Positions 1 through 16,400 of a DNA stretch of 64,000 bases are shown here, one piece after another (position 1 is the stretch's first letter; every line of letters begins with the position of its first letter). Made by a program: the position numbers and the translations under genes. The DNA is from Rhinopithecus roxellana (lineage: Eukaryota > Chordata > Mammalia > Primates > Cercopithecidae): NCBI RefSeq assembly GCF_007565055.1, contig NW_022141658.1, forward strand, positions 25,992 through 89,991. The letters are read 5' to 3'. The notes under the pieces are model-generated. The model worked only from the letters and a program-made list of their open reading frames with translations. It was not told the origin of the DNA and did not search any database.

Positions 1-1180
1 TATATTTTATACTTATATTTATGATATCAATTATGTCTTTATTTCATATCTATATCTATTAAATCTATTATGTCTGTATTTTATACTTATATCAATTATG
101 TCTATATTTTATAGCTATTTTTATTATATCTATTATGTCTATATTTAATAGCTATATCTATTATGTCTATATTTTCTACCCCTATCTATTATATCTATTA
201 TGTCTATATTTTATACCTATATCTATTATATCAATTATGTCTATATTTTATACCTATATCTATTATATCTACTATGACTACATTTTACACCTATATCTAT
301 TATATCTATTAAGTCTATATTTTATACCCATCTCTATTATATCTATTATGTTAATATTTTATACCTATATGTATTATATCAATGTCTATATTTTATAACT
401 ATATCTATTTTGTCTATATTTTATACCTATATCTATTATGTCTATATTTTATACATATATCTATTATAATTATTATGTCTATATTTGATACCTATATCAA
501 TTATATCTATTGTCTATATTTTATATCTATTTCTATTATATCCATATTGTCACTATATTATACAAATATCTATTATGTCTATATTTTATACCTATATATA
601 TTATATCTTATGTGTATATTTTATGCCTATATCTCTTATATCTCGTATATTTTATACCTATATCTGTTCTATCGATTATATCTATATATTATACATATAT
701 CTATTATATCTGTCATGTCTATATTTTATGCCTATATCTACTATATCTATTATGTGTATATTTTCTACCTATATCTATTATGTCTATATTTTATACGTAC
801 ATCTATTATATCAATTATGCCTATATTTTATACCTATATCTATTCCATCAATTATGCCTATATTTTATACCTATATCTATTATATCTTTTATGGCTATAT
901 TTAATACCGATATCTATTTTGTCTATATTTCATACCTGTATGTATTATTTCTACTATGTCTATATTTTATACCTATATCTATTATATCTATTATGTCTAT
1001 ATTTTATACCTATATCTATTATATCTATTATGTCTATATTTTTTACCCATATCTATTTTGTCTATATTTTATACCTATATCTATTATATCTAATATGTCT
1101 ATATTTTATACCTATATCTATTATATCTATATTTTATACCTGTATCTATTATATGTATTACATCGATACTTTATACCTAT

Positions 1181-1564
1181 ATTATTCTATCTATTATATC
1201 TGTATTTTATGCTAGTATCTATTATATCGATTATATCTATTATTTCTATATTTTATACCTATGTCTATAATATCTATTATATCTATATTTTATTCCTATA
1301 TCCATTATATCTATATTTTATACCTACGTCTATTATATCTATTATGTCTATATTTTATAACTATATCTATTATGTCTATATTTTATACCTATATCTATTA
1401 TATGTATTGCGTCTGTATTTTATACCTATATCTTTGATGTTTATATTTTATAACTATACCTATTATATCTATTATGTCTACATTTTATACCTATATGTAT
1501 TATGTCTATATTTTGTACCTATATCTATTATATTTATTATGTCTATATTTTAGACCTATATTTA
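1181..1564 (+). repeat. Higher-order A-D module, copy 1
   Basis: Landmark A (ATTATTCTATCTATTA, preceded by a GTATTACATC-type variant) begins at 1181. Landmark D (TTTTAGACCTATATTTA) begins at 1548, 367 bp downstream. Neither variant belongs to the common unit. The pair recurs at nearly the same spacing in four other complete copies, so several units have been duplicated together as one block. Confidence 0.75.
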
Positions 1565-3301
1565 TTATATCTATTATGTCTATATTTTATACCTATATCT
1601 ATTATGTTTGTATTTTATACCTATATGGATTATATCTATTATGTCTATATTTTCTACCTATATCTATTATATCTATTATGTCTATGTTTTATACCTATAT
1701 TTTTTCTATAATGTCTACATTTTATACCTATATCTATTATGTCTATATTCTATACGTATATCTATTATATCTGTTAGGTCTATATTTTTTACCTATATCT
1801 ATTTTATTTATATTTTATACCTATGTCTATTATATCTATTATGTCTATGCTTTATACCTATATCTATTATATCTATTATATCAGTGTTTTATACCTATAT
1901 CTATTTTGTCTATATTTTATATCTATATCTATTATATCTATTATGTCTATAATTTATACCTCTATCTATTATATCTATTATGTCTATATTTTATACCTAC
2001 ATCTATTATATCTATTATGTCTACATCTTATACATATATCTATTATATCTATTATGTCTATATTTTATACGTATATTTATTATATTTATTTTGTGTATAT
2101 TTTAAACCTATTTCAATTTTGTCTGTATTTTATTCCTATATCTATTATATCTATTATGTCTGTATTTTTCACCTATATCTATTATATCTATTATGTCTTT
2201 ACTATATACCTATATCTATTATATCTATTATGTCTGTATCTTATACAGATATCTGTTATATGTATTATGTGTTTATTTTATACCTATATCTATTATGTCT
2301 ATATTCCATACCTACATTTTTATTCCACTTATGTCTATATTTTATACCTATATCTGTTATATCTATATTGTCTGTGTTTTATACATATATCTATTATGTC
2401 TATATTTTATACTTATATCTATTATATCTATTATGTCTGTATTTTATAATCATATCTATTATATCTACTATGTCTATATTTTATAACTATACATATTATA
2501 TCCTTTATGTCTATATTTTATACCTATATCTATTATATCTATTATGTCTTTATTTTAAACCTATATCTATTATATCTATTATGTGTATATTTCATACCCG
2601 TATCTATTATAACCATTATGTCTATATTTTTTACCTATATCTATTCTGTCTATATTTTTTACCTTTATCTATTATAATTATCATGTCTATATTTGATACC
2701 TATATCTATTATATCTATTGTGTCGATATTTTATACATGTTTCTATTATATCTATTTTGTCTATATTTTATACCTATATTTATTATGTCTATATTTTATA
2801 CCTATATCTATTATATCTATATTTTATATCTATATCTATTATATCTATTATGTCTATATTTTATACCTCTATTGTATCTATTATGTCTATATTCTATACC
2901 TATATCTATTGTATCTATTATGTATGTATCTTATGCATATATCTATTATATCTATTATGTCTATATTTTATACCTATATCTCTTACATCTATTTTCTCTA
3001 TATTTTATACCTATTTCAAATATGTCTGTATTTTGATCCTATATCTTATATCTATTATGTCTGTATTTTATAGCTATATCTATTATATCTATTATATCTA
3101 TATTTTATACCTATATCTATTATATATATTATGTCTATATCTTATACATATAGCTATTATAACTATTATGTGTATATTTCATACCTATATCGATTGTGTC
3201 TATATTTCATACCTGCACTTTTATACCAGTTATGTCTATACTTTATACCTATATCTATTATATCAATTATGTCTATATTTTATAACTATATCTATTATAT
3301 C

Positions 3302-3318
3302 GATTATGTCTATATATT
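3302..3318 (+). repeat. Paralogous empty site of the Alu1 insertion
   Basis: The text GATTATGTCTATATATT followed by ATACATATATCTATTA matches the joined flanks of the Alu at 43636-43959 after removing the Alu and one copy of its target-site duplication. The next landmark (CTATCGATAATG, 3371) pairs with 44,029. That offset, less the 339 bp of Alu plus duplicated target, equals the offset at the insertion point (40,319). This copy therefore never received the Alu. Confidence 0.75.
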
Positions 3319-3420
3319 ATACATATATCTATTATACCTATTATGTCTATATTTTATACCTATATCTATTCTATCGATAATGTCTATATCTTATACATAT
3401 ATCTATTGTATCTATTATAT

Positions 3421-6400
3421 CTATATTTTATACCTATATCTATTATATCTATTATGTCTATATTTTATACTTATATCTATTATATGTATTATGCCTATAT
3501 TTTATACCTATATCTGTTATATCCATTTTGTCTGTGTTTTATACGTATATCTCTTATCTATATTATACTTATATCTACTATATCTATTATGTCTGTATTT
3601 TATACCTATATCTATTATGTCTATTATGTCTATATTTTATACCTATACATATTGTAACTTTTAGGTATGTATTTTATACCTATATCTATTATGTCTATAT
3701 CTTATACCTATATCTATTATGTTTATTATGTCTTTATTTTAAACCTATATCTATTATATCTATTTTGTCTATATTTCATACCTATATCTATTATAACCAT
3801 TATGTCTATATTTTGTACCTATATCTATCATGTCTACATTTTATGCCTATATATATTGTAATTATTATGTCTATATTTGATGCCTATATCTATTATATCT
3901 ATTATGTCTATATATCTATTTCTATTATATCTGTTATGTCTATATTTAAAACGTATATCTATTATGTCTATATTTTATACCTATATCTATTGTATCCATT
4001 ATGTCTATATTTTATACCAATATCTATTATATCTTCTCTGTCTATATTTTATACCTATGTCTATTATATCTAACATGTCTATATTTTATACCTATGTGTA
4101 TTATATGTATAATGTCTATATTTTATACCTATATCTATTATATCAATTATGTCTATATATTATACCTATATCTATTATATGGATTATGTCTATATTTTAT
4201 GCTTATATCTATTATATCTACTATGTCTATATTTTATACCTATATCTATTATATCTATGATGTCTATATTTATACCGATATCTATTATATCTATTATGTC
4301 CATATTTTATACCTATAACTATTATATCTAATATGTCTATATTTTATACCTATATCTATTATGTCTATATTTTATATCTATATCTATTATATCTATTATG
4401 TCCATATTTTATACTTCTATTATATCTATTTTATCTATATTTTCTACCTATATCTATTTTATCTATTATGTCTGTATCTTATACATATTTCTATTATATC
4501 TATTATGTCTATATTTTATACCTATACATATTATATATATTTTGTCTATATTTTATATCTATATCTATTATATCTATTATGTCTATATCTTATACATATA
4601 TCTATTGTATCTATTATGTCTATATTTTATACCATTATTTATTATACCTATTTTTTCTATATTTTATACCTATTTTAATTATGTCTGTATTTTATTCCTA
4701 TATCTATTATATCTATTATGTCTATATTTCATACCTATATCTATTATTACAATTATGTCTTTATTTTATACCTATATCTATTATATCTATATTTTATACC
4801 TATATCTGTTATGTCTACTCTGTGTATATTTTATACCTATGTCTATTATATATAATATGTCTATATTTTATACCTATATCTATTATATCTATTATGTCTA
4901 TATTTTATACCTATATCTGTTATGTCTATATTTTATACCTGTAAGTAATATATCAATTATGTCTATATTTTATACATATATATTATATCTGTTATGTCTA
5001 TATTTTATACCGATATCTATTTTGTATATATTTTATACCTATATCTATTATATCTACTATGTCTATATTTTATACCTATATCTATTATATCTATTATGTC
5101 TATATCTTATACACATGTCTATTATATTTATTATGTCTATATTTTATACCTATATTTATTGTATCTATTATGTCTATATTTTATACCTATATCTTTTATA
5201 TCTATTTTGTCTATATTTTATACCTATTTCAATTATGTCTATATTTTATTCGTATATCTATAATATCTATTATGTCTATATTTTACACCTATATCTATTA
5301 TATCTATTATGTCTGTATTTTATACGTATATCTATTATATCCATTATGTCTATATTTTATACCTATATCTATTATATCCATTATGTCTATATTTTATGCC
5401 TATATCTATTACGTCTATATTTTATACCTATATTTATTTTATCTTTATATCTATATTTTATACCTCTATCTTTTAAATCTATTTTGTCTATATTTTATAC
5501 GTATATCTATTATGTCTATATTTTATATCTATAACTATTTTATCTATTCTCTATATTTTATACGTTTATCTATTATATCCCTTATGTCTATATTATATAC
5601 CTATATCTAATAAATCTATTATGTCTATATTTTATATCTATATCTATTATGTCTGTATTTTATACCTATAGCTATCATAACTATTGTGTCTGTGTTTTAT
5701 ACCTATATCTATTATATCTATTATATCTATATTTTATACCTATAATTATATCTAATATGTCTATATTTTATACCTATATGTATTATGTCTATATTTTATA
5801 TCTATATCTATTATGTCTATATGTTATAGCTATAACTATTATATCTGTTTTGTCTATATTTTATACCTATATCTATGATATCTAATATGTCTATATTTTA
5901 TACCTATATCTATTATATCTATTTATTTACCTGTATTTTTATATGTGTTACATCTATACTTTATACCTATATTATTCTATCTATTATATCTGTATTTTAT
6001 GCCAATATTCATTATATCGATTTTATCTATTATATTTATATTTTATACCTATGTCTATAATACCTATTATATCTATATTTTATACCTATATCTATGATAA
6101 CTATTGTATCTATATTTTATAACTATATCTAGTATATCTATTATGTCTATAACTTATAACTATATCTATTATGTCTATATTTTATAACGATATCTATTAT
6201 ATATATTGTGTCTATATTTTACACCTATATCTATTATGTTTATATTTTACAACTCTACCTATTACATCTATGATGTCTATATTTCATACCTATATGTATT
6301 ATGTCTATATTTTGTAACTATATCTATTATATTTATTATGTCTATATTTTAGACCTATATTTATCTTTTATATTTATATTTTATACGTTTATCTATTATG

Positions 6401-9400
6401 TCTATATTTTATACCTATATGGATTATATCTATTATGTCTATATTTTATACCTATATCTATTAAAATTATTATGTCTCTATTTGACACGTACATCTATTA
6501 TATCTATTATGTCTATATTTTATCCCTATTTCTACTATATCTATTATGTCTATATTTAATACCTATATCTCTTTTGTCTGTATTTTATACCTATATCTTT
6601 TATATCTATTATGTCTATATTTTATACCTATATCTATTATATCCTTTATGTCTATATTTTATACTGATATCTATTATGTCTATATTTTATACCTATATCT
6701 GTTATATATACTATGTCTATATTTTATACCTATAACTATTATATTTATTATGTCTATATTTTATACCTATATCTATTATATCTCTTATGTCCATATTTTA
6801 TACCTATAACGATTATATCTAAAATGTCTGTGTTTTATACCTATATTTATTATGTCTATATTTTATAACTCTATCTATTATATCTATTATGTTTATATTT
6901 TATACCTTTATCTATTGTATCTATTATGTATATATCTTATACATATATCTATTATATCTATTGTGTCTACATTTCCTACCTGTATTTTTATACCAGTTGT
7001 GTCTATATTTTATACCTATATCTATTATATCTATTATGTCTATATTTTTTACCTATATCTATTATATCTACTCTGTCTATATTTTGTACCTATATCTATT
7101 ATATCTATTATGTCTATATTTTATACCTATATCTATTATATCTACTCTTTCTATATTTTATACCTATATCTATTATATCTATTATGTCTATAGCTTTTAC
7201 CTATATCTATTATATCTACTCTGTCTATATTTTGTACCTATATCTATTATATCTATTATGTCCATATTTTATATCTATATCTCTTATATTTATGTCTATA
7301 TTTTATACCTATATCTATTATCTATATTTTATATCTCTATCTATTCTATCTATTATGTCTATATTTTATACCTATATCTATTATGTCTATATTTTATACC
7401 TCTGTCGATTGTATCTACTATGTCTATATTTCATACGTATATCTATTTTGTCTATATTTTATACCTATATCTATTATATCTATGATGTCTATATTTTATA
7501 CCTATATGTATTAAGTCTTTTATGTCTATATTTATCCCTATATCTATTATATCTATTATGTCTACATTTTATACCTCTATCTATTATATCTATTATGTGT
7601 ATATTTTATACCTATATCTATTATATATATTATGTGTATATTTTATACCTTTATCTATTCTGTCTATATTTTATACCTATATCTATTATATGTATTAGGT
7701 CTATATTTTATACCTATATCTATTATGTCTATTATGTCTATATTTTATACCTTTATCTATTTTATCTATTTTGTGTATATTTTATACCTATATCTATTAT
7801 ATCTATTATGTCTATATTTTATACCTATATCTATTATGTATATATTTTATACCTATATCCATTAAATGTATTATGTCTCTATTTTATACCTATATTTGTT
7901 ACATCTATTATGTCTATATTTTATACCTATATCTATTATATCTGTTATGTCTATATTTTATACCTATATCTATTGTATGTATTATGTCTATATTTTATAC
8001 CTATATCTATTGTATGTATTATGTCTATATTTTATACCTATATCTATTGTATCTATTATGTCAATACTATACACCTATATCTATTATGTCTATATTTTAT
8101 ACCTGTATCGATTATATATGTTATGTCTATATTTTAAACCTATATCTATTATATCTCTTATGTCGATATTTTATACCTATATCTAATATATCTATTATGT
8201 TTATATTTTATACCCATATCTATTCTGTCTATATTTTCTACCTATATCTATTATATCAATTATGTCTATATTTTATACCTTTATCTTCTATGCTTCTTAT
8301 GTCTATATTTTATACCTATATCTATTATATCTATTGTGTCTATACTTTATACCTATATCTATTATGTCTATATTTTATATCTTTATCTATTATATCTATT
8401 ATGACAATATTTTATACCTATATCTATTATATCTATTATGTCTATTTCTGATGACTATATCCATTATATCCACTATATCTATATTTTATACCTATATCTA
8501 TTATATCTATATTTGATAGCTATATCCATTATTTCTATTATATCTATATTTTATACATATATCTATTATATCTATTGTCTATATTTTATACCTGTATCTA
8601 TTATATCTTTTTTGTACCTGTATCCATTATATCTATTGTATCTATATTTCATACCTATATCTATTATATCTATATTTTGTACCTGTATCAATTATATCTA
8701 TTATGTCTATATTTTATACCAATATCTATTTTGTCTATTATGTCTATATTTTATACCTATATCTATTATATCTATTATGTTTGTATTGTATACCTATATG
8801 TATTATATCTATTAGTCTATATTATATACCTATATCTATTATATCTATTTTGTCTATATCTATTGTTCCTATTATGTCTGTATTTTATACCTGTATCTAT
8901 TATATCTATTGTCTATATTTTATACCTCCATCTATTATATCTTTCATGTCTATATTTTATATCTTAATCTATTACATCTATTAGGTCTGTATTTTATGCC
9001 TCTGTCTATTACATCTATTATGTCTATATTTTATACCTCTATCTGGCATATCTATTATGTCTATATTTTATACTTCTATCTATTTTATCTATTATATCTA
9101 TTTTGTCTATATTTTATACGTCTATCAGTTATATCTATTATGTCTAAATTTTATAGGTCTATCTATTATATTTATTATGTCTATAATTTATACCTATATC
9201 TATTATATCTATTATGTCTATAATTTATACCTCTATTATATCTATTATGTCTATATTTTGAACCTCTATCCATTATATCTATTATATCAATTATGTCGTA
9301 TTTTATACCTCTATTTATTATATCTATTTTGTCTATGTTTTATAACTACATATTATTTCTATTATATCTATATTTTAACCTATGTCTATTATGTATTTAT

Positions 9401-10490
9401 TTTAGACCTATATCCATTACATCTATTATGTCCATATTTTATGCCTATATCTATTATGTCTATATTTAATATGTATATCTATTATATCTACTATGTCTAT
9501 ATTTTATACCTATATATATTCTATCTATTATGACTATATTTTATACCTATATCTATTAGATCTATTATGTCTGTATCTATTATATCTATTATGTCTATCT
9601 TTGATACCTACATCTATTATATCTATTGTATATATTTTATAGCAATATCTATTATATCTATTTTGTCTATATTTTATACCTCTATCTATTATATCTCTTA
9701 TGCCTGTATTTTATATCTCAAACTATTATATCTATATTTTATAACTGTATCGATTATATGTATTATGTCTATATTTTATACCTATATCTATTAGATCTAT
9801 TATGTCTGTATCTATTATATCTATTATGTCTATCTTTTATACCTATATCTATTATATCTATTGTATGTATTTTATAGCAATATCTATTGTATCTATTTTG
9901 TCTATATTTTATACCTCTATCTATTATATCTCTAATGTCCATATTTTATACATCAATCTATAATATCTGTATTTTATAACTTTATCTATTATATATATTA
10001 TTTCTATATTTTATACCTATATCTATTATGTCTGTCTTTATCTATTATACATATTATGCCTATATTTTATACCTATATCTATATCTATTATGTCTATATT
10101 TTATACCTGCTTATATCTATTATGTCTATATTTTATACCTATATCAATTCTATCAATTATGTCTATATTTTATACCTGTGTCTATTATATCTATTATGTC
10201 TATATTTTATACCTATATCTATTTTATCTATTATGTGTATAATTTATACCTATATCTATTATATCTATTATGTCTATATTTTTTCCCTCTATCTATTATA
10301 TCTATTATGTCTATATTTTATACCGATATCTATTATATCTATTTTGTCTATATTTTATACCTATATCTATTATATCTCTTATGTCTATTTTATGACTATA
10401 TCAATTATATCTATATTTCATACATATATCTATTATATCTATATTTTATCCCTATATCTATTATAACCATATTCTATACCTATATACATT
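3421..10490 (+). repeat. 37-bp minisatellite array, continuous block
   Basis: Uninterrupted head-to-tail units with no unique sequence longer than a unit. It holds A-D module copy 2, a CACTTTTATACCAGTT-like variant at about 6981, and a block near 7855 (AAATGTATTATGTCTC followed by a TTTGTTA variant). That block recurs near 36,470, which points to segmental copying within the array. Around 8510-9900 the units are more irregular and many are 28 bp or shorter. All long forward ORFs here are periodic translations of the repeat. Confidence 0.9.
5971..6363 (+). repeat. Higher-order A-D module, copy 2
   Basis: Landmark A begins at 5971 and landmark D (TTTTAGACCTATATTTA) at 6347, 376 bp apart. The block running on past D (TTTATCTTTTATATTTATA, then a TATATGGATTATATC variant) is nearly identical to 55,265-55,430, so this copy and the one near 55.3 kb share a recent common source. 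Confidence 0.75.
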
Positions 10491-13400
10491 ATAACTGTGT
10501 TTTTTACCTACACCAATTATACCTATTATATTTATATTTTCTATAATTATATCTATTATATCTATATTTTATACCTATATCTGTTATATCTATTGTCCAT
10601 ATTTTATACCTCTAATTATTATATCTTTTTTTATATATATATCTAATATATGTATTATATCTATATTTTATAACTGTATCAATTATATTTATTATGTCTA
10701 TATTTTATTCCTGTATCTATTATATCTCTTATGTCTATATTTTATACCTGTATCTCTTATATCTATTATGTTTATATTTTATACCCATATCCATTATGTC
10801 TATATTTTACACCTACATCTATTATATCTATTATGTCTATGTTTTATACCTATATCTATTATGTCTGTATTTTATACCTATATCTATCATATCTATTATG
10901 TCTATATATTATACCTATATACATCATATCTATTATGTCTATATTTTATACCTATATCTTTTGTATATATTATGTCTATATTTTACACCGATATCTATTA
11001 TATCTGTTATGTCGATTCTTTATACCTATATCTATTATGTCTATATTTATACCTGTATCGATTATATTTGTTATGTCTATATTTTATACCTATATCTATT
11101 ATATCTCTTAAGTCTATATTTTTTACCTATATCTATTATATCTATTATGTTTATAATTTATACCTATATCTCTTATGTCCATATTTAATACCTATATCGA
11201 TTATATCTATAACGTCTATATTTTATACCTATATCTATTATATCTATTATGTCTATATTTTATACCTATATCTATTATATCTATTATATCTATATTTTAT
11301 ACCTATATCTATTATAACCATATTTTATACCAATATTCGTTATATCTATGTTTTTTACCTATATCAATTATACATATTTTATTTATATTTTTTATAATTA
11401 TATCTATTATATCTATATTTCATACCTATATCTATTATATCTATTGTCTATATTTTATACCTGTATCTATGATACCTATTTTTTATACGCATATCTGTTA
11501 TATAAATTATATCTGTATTTTATACTTATATATATTATTTCTATATTTTATAGCTGTATCTATTATGTCTATATTTTATATCTCTAACTATTATATCTAT
11601 TTTATCTATATTTTATACCTATATCTATTATGTGTATTATGTCTATATTTTTTACCTATATCCATTTTATCTATTATGTCTATATTTTATACCTATCTAT
11701 TATATCTATTTTATCTATATTTTATATCTGTATCTATTATATCTATTATGTCTGTATTTCATACCTATATCTATTGTATCTATTATGTCTATATTTTATA
11801 CCTTTATCTACTATATCTATTATGTCTATAATTTATACCTATATCTATTATATCTATTTTGTCTATATTTTATACCTCTATCTATTATATCTATTATGTC
11901 TATATTTTATACCTATATCTATTATATCTATATTGTTTACCTATATCTTTTATATCCATTATGTCTATATTTTGTACCTATATCTATTATGTCTATTATG
12001 TCTATATTGTATACCTATATCTATTATATCTATTATGTCTATATATTTTAACTATATCTATTATATCTATTATGTCTATATTTTATACCACTGTCTATTA
12101 TATCTATTATATCTATATTTTATGCCTATATCTATTATATATATTTTGTACCTGTATCTATTATATCTATTATGTCTCTATTGTATACCTATATCTATTA
12201 TATCTATTATGTCTATATTTTATACCTATATCTATTATATCTATTATGTCTATATTTTATACCTATATTTATTATATCTATTATATCTATATTCTATAAC
12301 TATATCTCTTCTATCTTTTAAACCGATATCTATTATACCTATATTTTATACCTTTATCTATTACATCTATTATATTTATATTTTATAATTTTATCTATTA
12401 TATCTATATTTTATACCTATATCTATTATATCTATTATATTTATATTTTATAATTATATCTATTATATCTATATTTTATACCTATATGTACTATGTCTAT
12501 TATATCGATATTTTATAACTATAACTATTATATCTATATTTTATACCCCTATCTATTATATCTTTTATGTCTATATTGTATACCGATATCTATTATATCT
12601 ATTATGTCTATATTTTGTACCTATGTCTATTACATCTATTTTGTCTATATTTTATACCTATATCTATCATAACTATTATGTCTGTATTTCATACATATAA
12701 CTATTATATCTATTATGTCTATATTTTATACCTATATCTATTATGTCTATATTTTATACCTATATCTATTATATCTATTGTGTCTATATTTTATACCTAT
12801 ATCTATTATATCTATTATGTCTATATTTTATACCTACATCTATTATATCTATTATGTCTGTATTATACACGTATATCTATTACATGTATTATGTCTAAAT
12901 ATTGTACCTATATCTATTATGTTTATATTTTATACCTATATCTATTATAACAGTTATGTCGATATTTTATAACTATATCTGTTATAGCTGTTATGTCTAT
13001 ATTTTATACCTATATCTATTATATGTATTATATCTATATTTTATACCTATATCTATTATAACCATATTTTATACCTATATACATAATATCTATGTTTTTT
13101 ACCTATATCAATAATACCTATTGTATTTATATTTTTTCTAATTATATCTATTGTATCTATATTTTATACCTATATCTATTATATTTATTGTCTACATTTT
13201 ATACCTGTATCTATTATATCTATTGTTTTTACGTATATCTATTATATCTATTATATCTATATTTTATACTTATATCTATTATATCTATATTTTATACTTG
13301 TATCTTTTATATCTATTATGTCTACATTTTATACCTATATCTATTATATCTATTATTTCTATATTTTATACCTAAACCTATTATATCTATTATGTTTACA

Positions 13401-16400
13401 TTTTATACCTATATATATTATGTCTACATTTTATACCTATATCTATTATATCTACTATGTCTATATTTTATACCTATATCTATTACAACTCTTATGTCTG
13501 TATTTTATACCTATATCTATTATATATATTATGTCTATATTTTATACCTATATCTATTATGTCTCTTTTTTATACCAATATCTATTATATTTATTATGTC
13601 TATATTTCATATCTTTATCTATTATAACTATTATGTCTGTATTTTATACCTATATCTATGATAAGCACTATATCTATATTTTTTACCTATATCTATTATA
13701 TGAATATTTGATACCCATATCCATTATATCTATTAAATCGATATTTTATACCTATATCTATTATATCTATTATGTCTATATATTATATCTATTATATCTA
13801 TATTTTATACCTATATCAATTATATCTATATTTTATACCTCTATCGATTTTATCTATGATGTCTATGTTTTATACCTATATCTATTTTATCTATTATGTC
13901 TATATTTTACACCTATATCTATTATATCTATTATGTCTTTATTTTATACCTATATCTATCATATCTATTATGTGTGTATTTTATACCTATATATATCCTA
14001 TCTATTATGTCTATATTTTATAACTATATATATTATATCTATTATGTCTGTATTTCATACCTATATCTATTATATCTATTATGTCAATATTTTATGCTCA
14101 TATCCAGTATATATTATGTTTATATCTTATACCTATATCTATAATATCTATTACTTCTATATTTTATAACTGTATCTGTTATATCTATTATGTCTCTATT
14201 TTATACCTATATCTATTTTGTCTGTATTTTATATCTATATCTATTATAACTATTATGTCTATATTTTATAACTATATATTATGTCTATATTTTATAACTA
14301 TATCCATTATATATATTGTGTCCGTATTTCATATCTACATCTATTTTGTCTATATTTTACACCTATATCTATTATATCTATTCTGTGTATATTTTATGCG
14401 TATATTTTTTATATCTTTGTGTCTCTATTTTTTAACTATGTCTATTATGTCTATATTTTATACCTATATCTATTATATCTATGATGTCTGTATTTTATAC
14501 CTATATCTATTATGTCTATATTTTATACCTCTCTCTATTATATCTATTATGTTTATATTTCACACCTATATCTATTATATCTACTATGTCTATATTTTAT
14601 ACCTATGTCTATTACATCTCTTTTGTCTATAATTTATACCTATATCTATAGTATCTATTATGTCGGTATTTCATTCCTATATCTATTATATCTATTATGT
14701 CTATATGTTATACTTTTATCTATTATATCTATTATGTCTCTATTATATACCTATATCTATTATATCTATTAGTCTATATTTAATACCTATATCTATTATA
14801 TCTATTATGTCTATATTTTATACCTATATCTATTATATCGATTATATTTATATTTATACTTATATCTATTATAATTATATTTAATACCTATATCTATTGT
14901 ATCTCTATTTTATACCTATATCTATTATATCAATTATTTTTATTTTTTATAAATATATCTATTAAATCTATATTTTATTCCTGTATCTATTATATCTATT
15001 ATATCTATATTTTATACCTATTCCTATTATATCTATATTTTATACTTATATCTATTATATATATTATTTCTATATTTTATACCTATATCTATTATATCTT
15101 TATTTTATACCTATAACTATTATATCTATTATGTCTATATTTTATACCTATATCAATTATATCTATGTTTTATAACTATATGTATTATGTCTATATTTTA
15201 TTCCTATGTCTATTATATCTATTATGTCTATATTTTATAGCTATATATATTATATCTATTATGTCTATATTATATACCTATATCTATTGTATCTATTATA
15301 TTTATATTTTATAACTGTATCTATTATATCTACATTTTATACCTATATCTATTATAACTCTTATATCTATATTTTACACCTATATTTATTATATGTATAT
15401 TTTATACCTATATGTTATATCTATTATATCTATATTTTACACGTATATCTATTTTATCTATATTTTATATCTATATCTATTATATCTATTATGTCTATAT
15501 TTTATACGTATATCCATTATATCTATATTTTATACCTATATCTATTATATCTATTATGGCTGTATTTTATACCTATATCTATTATATCGATTATGTCTAT
15601 ATTTTATACCTATATCTATTATAACTGTTATGTCTATATTTTATGAGTATATCTATTGTGTCTATATTTTATACCTATATCTATTATGTCTGTATTTTAT
15701 ACCTATATCTATTATGTCTTTATTTTATACCTATATGTATTATATCTATTATGTCTATACTTTATAACTGTATCTTTTATATCTATTATGTCTACATTTT
15801 ATATCTATATCTATTATGTCTATATTTTACACCTATATCTATTATATCTATGATGTCTTTATTTTATAACTATTATATCTATTATGTCTATATTGTATTC
15901 CTATATCTATTATATTTATTATGTCTATATTTAATACCTATATCTATTATATTTATTATGTCTATATTTTATACCTATGTCTATTACATCTATTATATTT
16001 ATATTTTATACCTATATCTATTATAACTATATTTTATATCTATATCTATTGTATCTCTATTGGATACCTATATCTATTATATCTATTATTTTTATTTTTT
16101 ATAATTATATCTATTATATCGACATTTTATTCCTGTATCGATTACATGTATTATATCTATATTTTATACCTATACCTATTATATCTATATTTTATGCGTA
16201 TATCTATTATATCTATTATATCTATATTTTATACATATATCTAACATATCTATTATGTCTATATTTTCTGCCTATATTTATTATACCTATTATATCTATA
16301 TTTTATACTTATATCTATTATAAACATATTTTATACCTATATCCATTATATCTTTATTTTTTCCTATATCTATTATATCTATTATATTTATATTTTACAA

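Larger units (their letters stand above)
1..3420 (+). repeat. 37-bp AT-rich minisatellite, duplicated 5' segment
   Basis: Tandem array of the 37-bp unit (CTATATTTTATACC module plus TATCTATTA-type 9-mers ending ATGT) with 28-bp variants. Point variants distinguish individual units, and their order matches the segment starting near 40,050. Examples are the TCTTTATTTCATATC variant at 36 versus 40,085, the landmark at 1181 versus 41,220, and the CACTTTTATACCAGTTATG variant at 3216 versus 42,877. The spacing drifts from about 40,049 to 39,661 to 40,319, so whole blocks of units have been gained or lost since duplication. The long forward ORFs, for example 1474-3036, come from the stop-free unit and are not considered genes. 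There is no sign of a promoter, codon bias or recognisable domain. Confidence 0.93.
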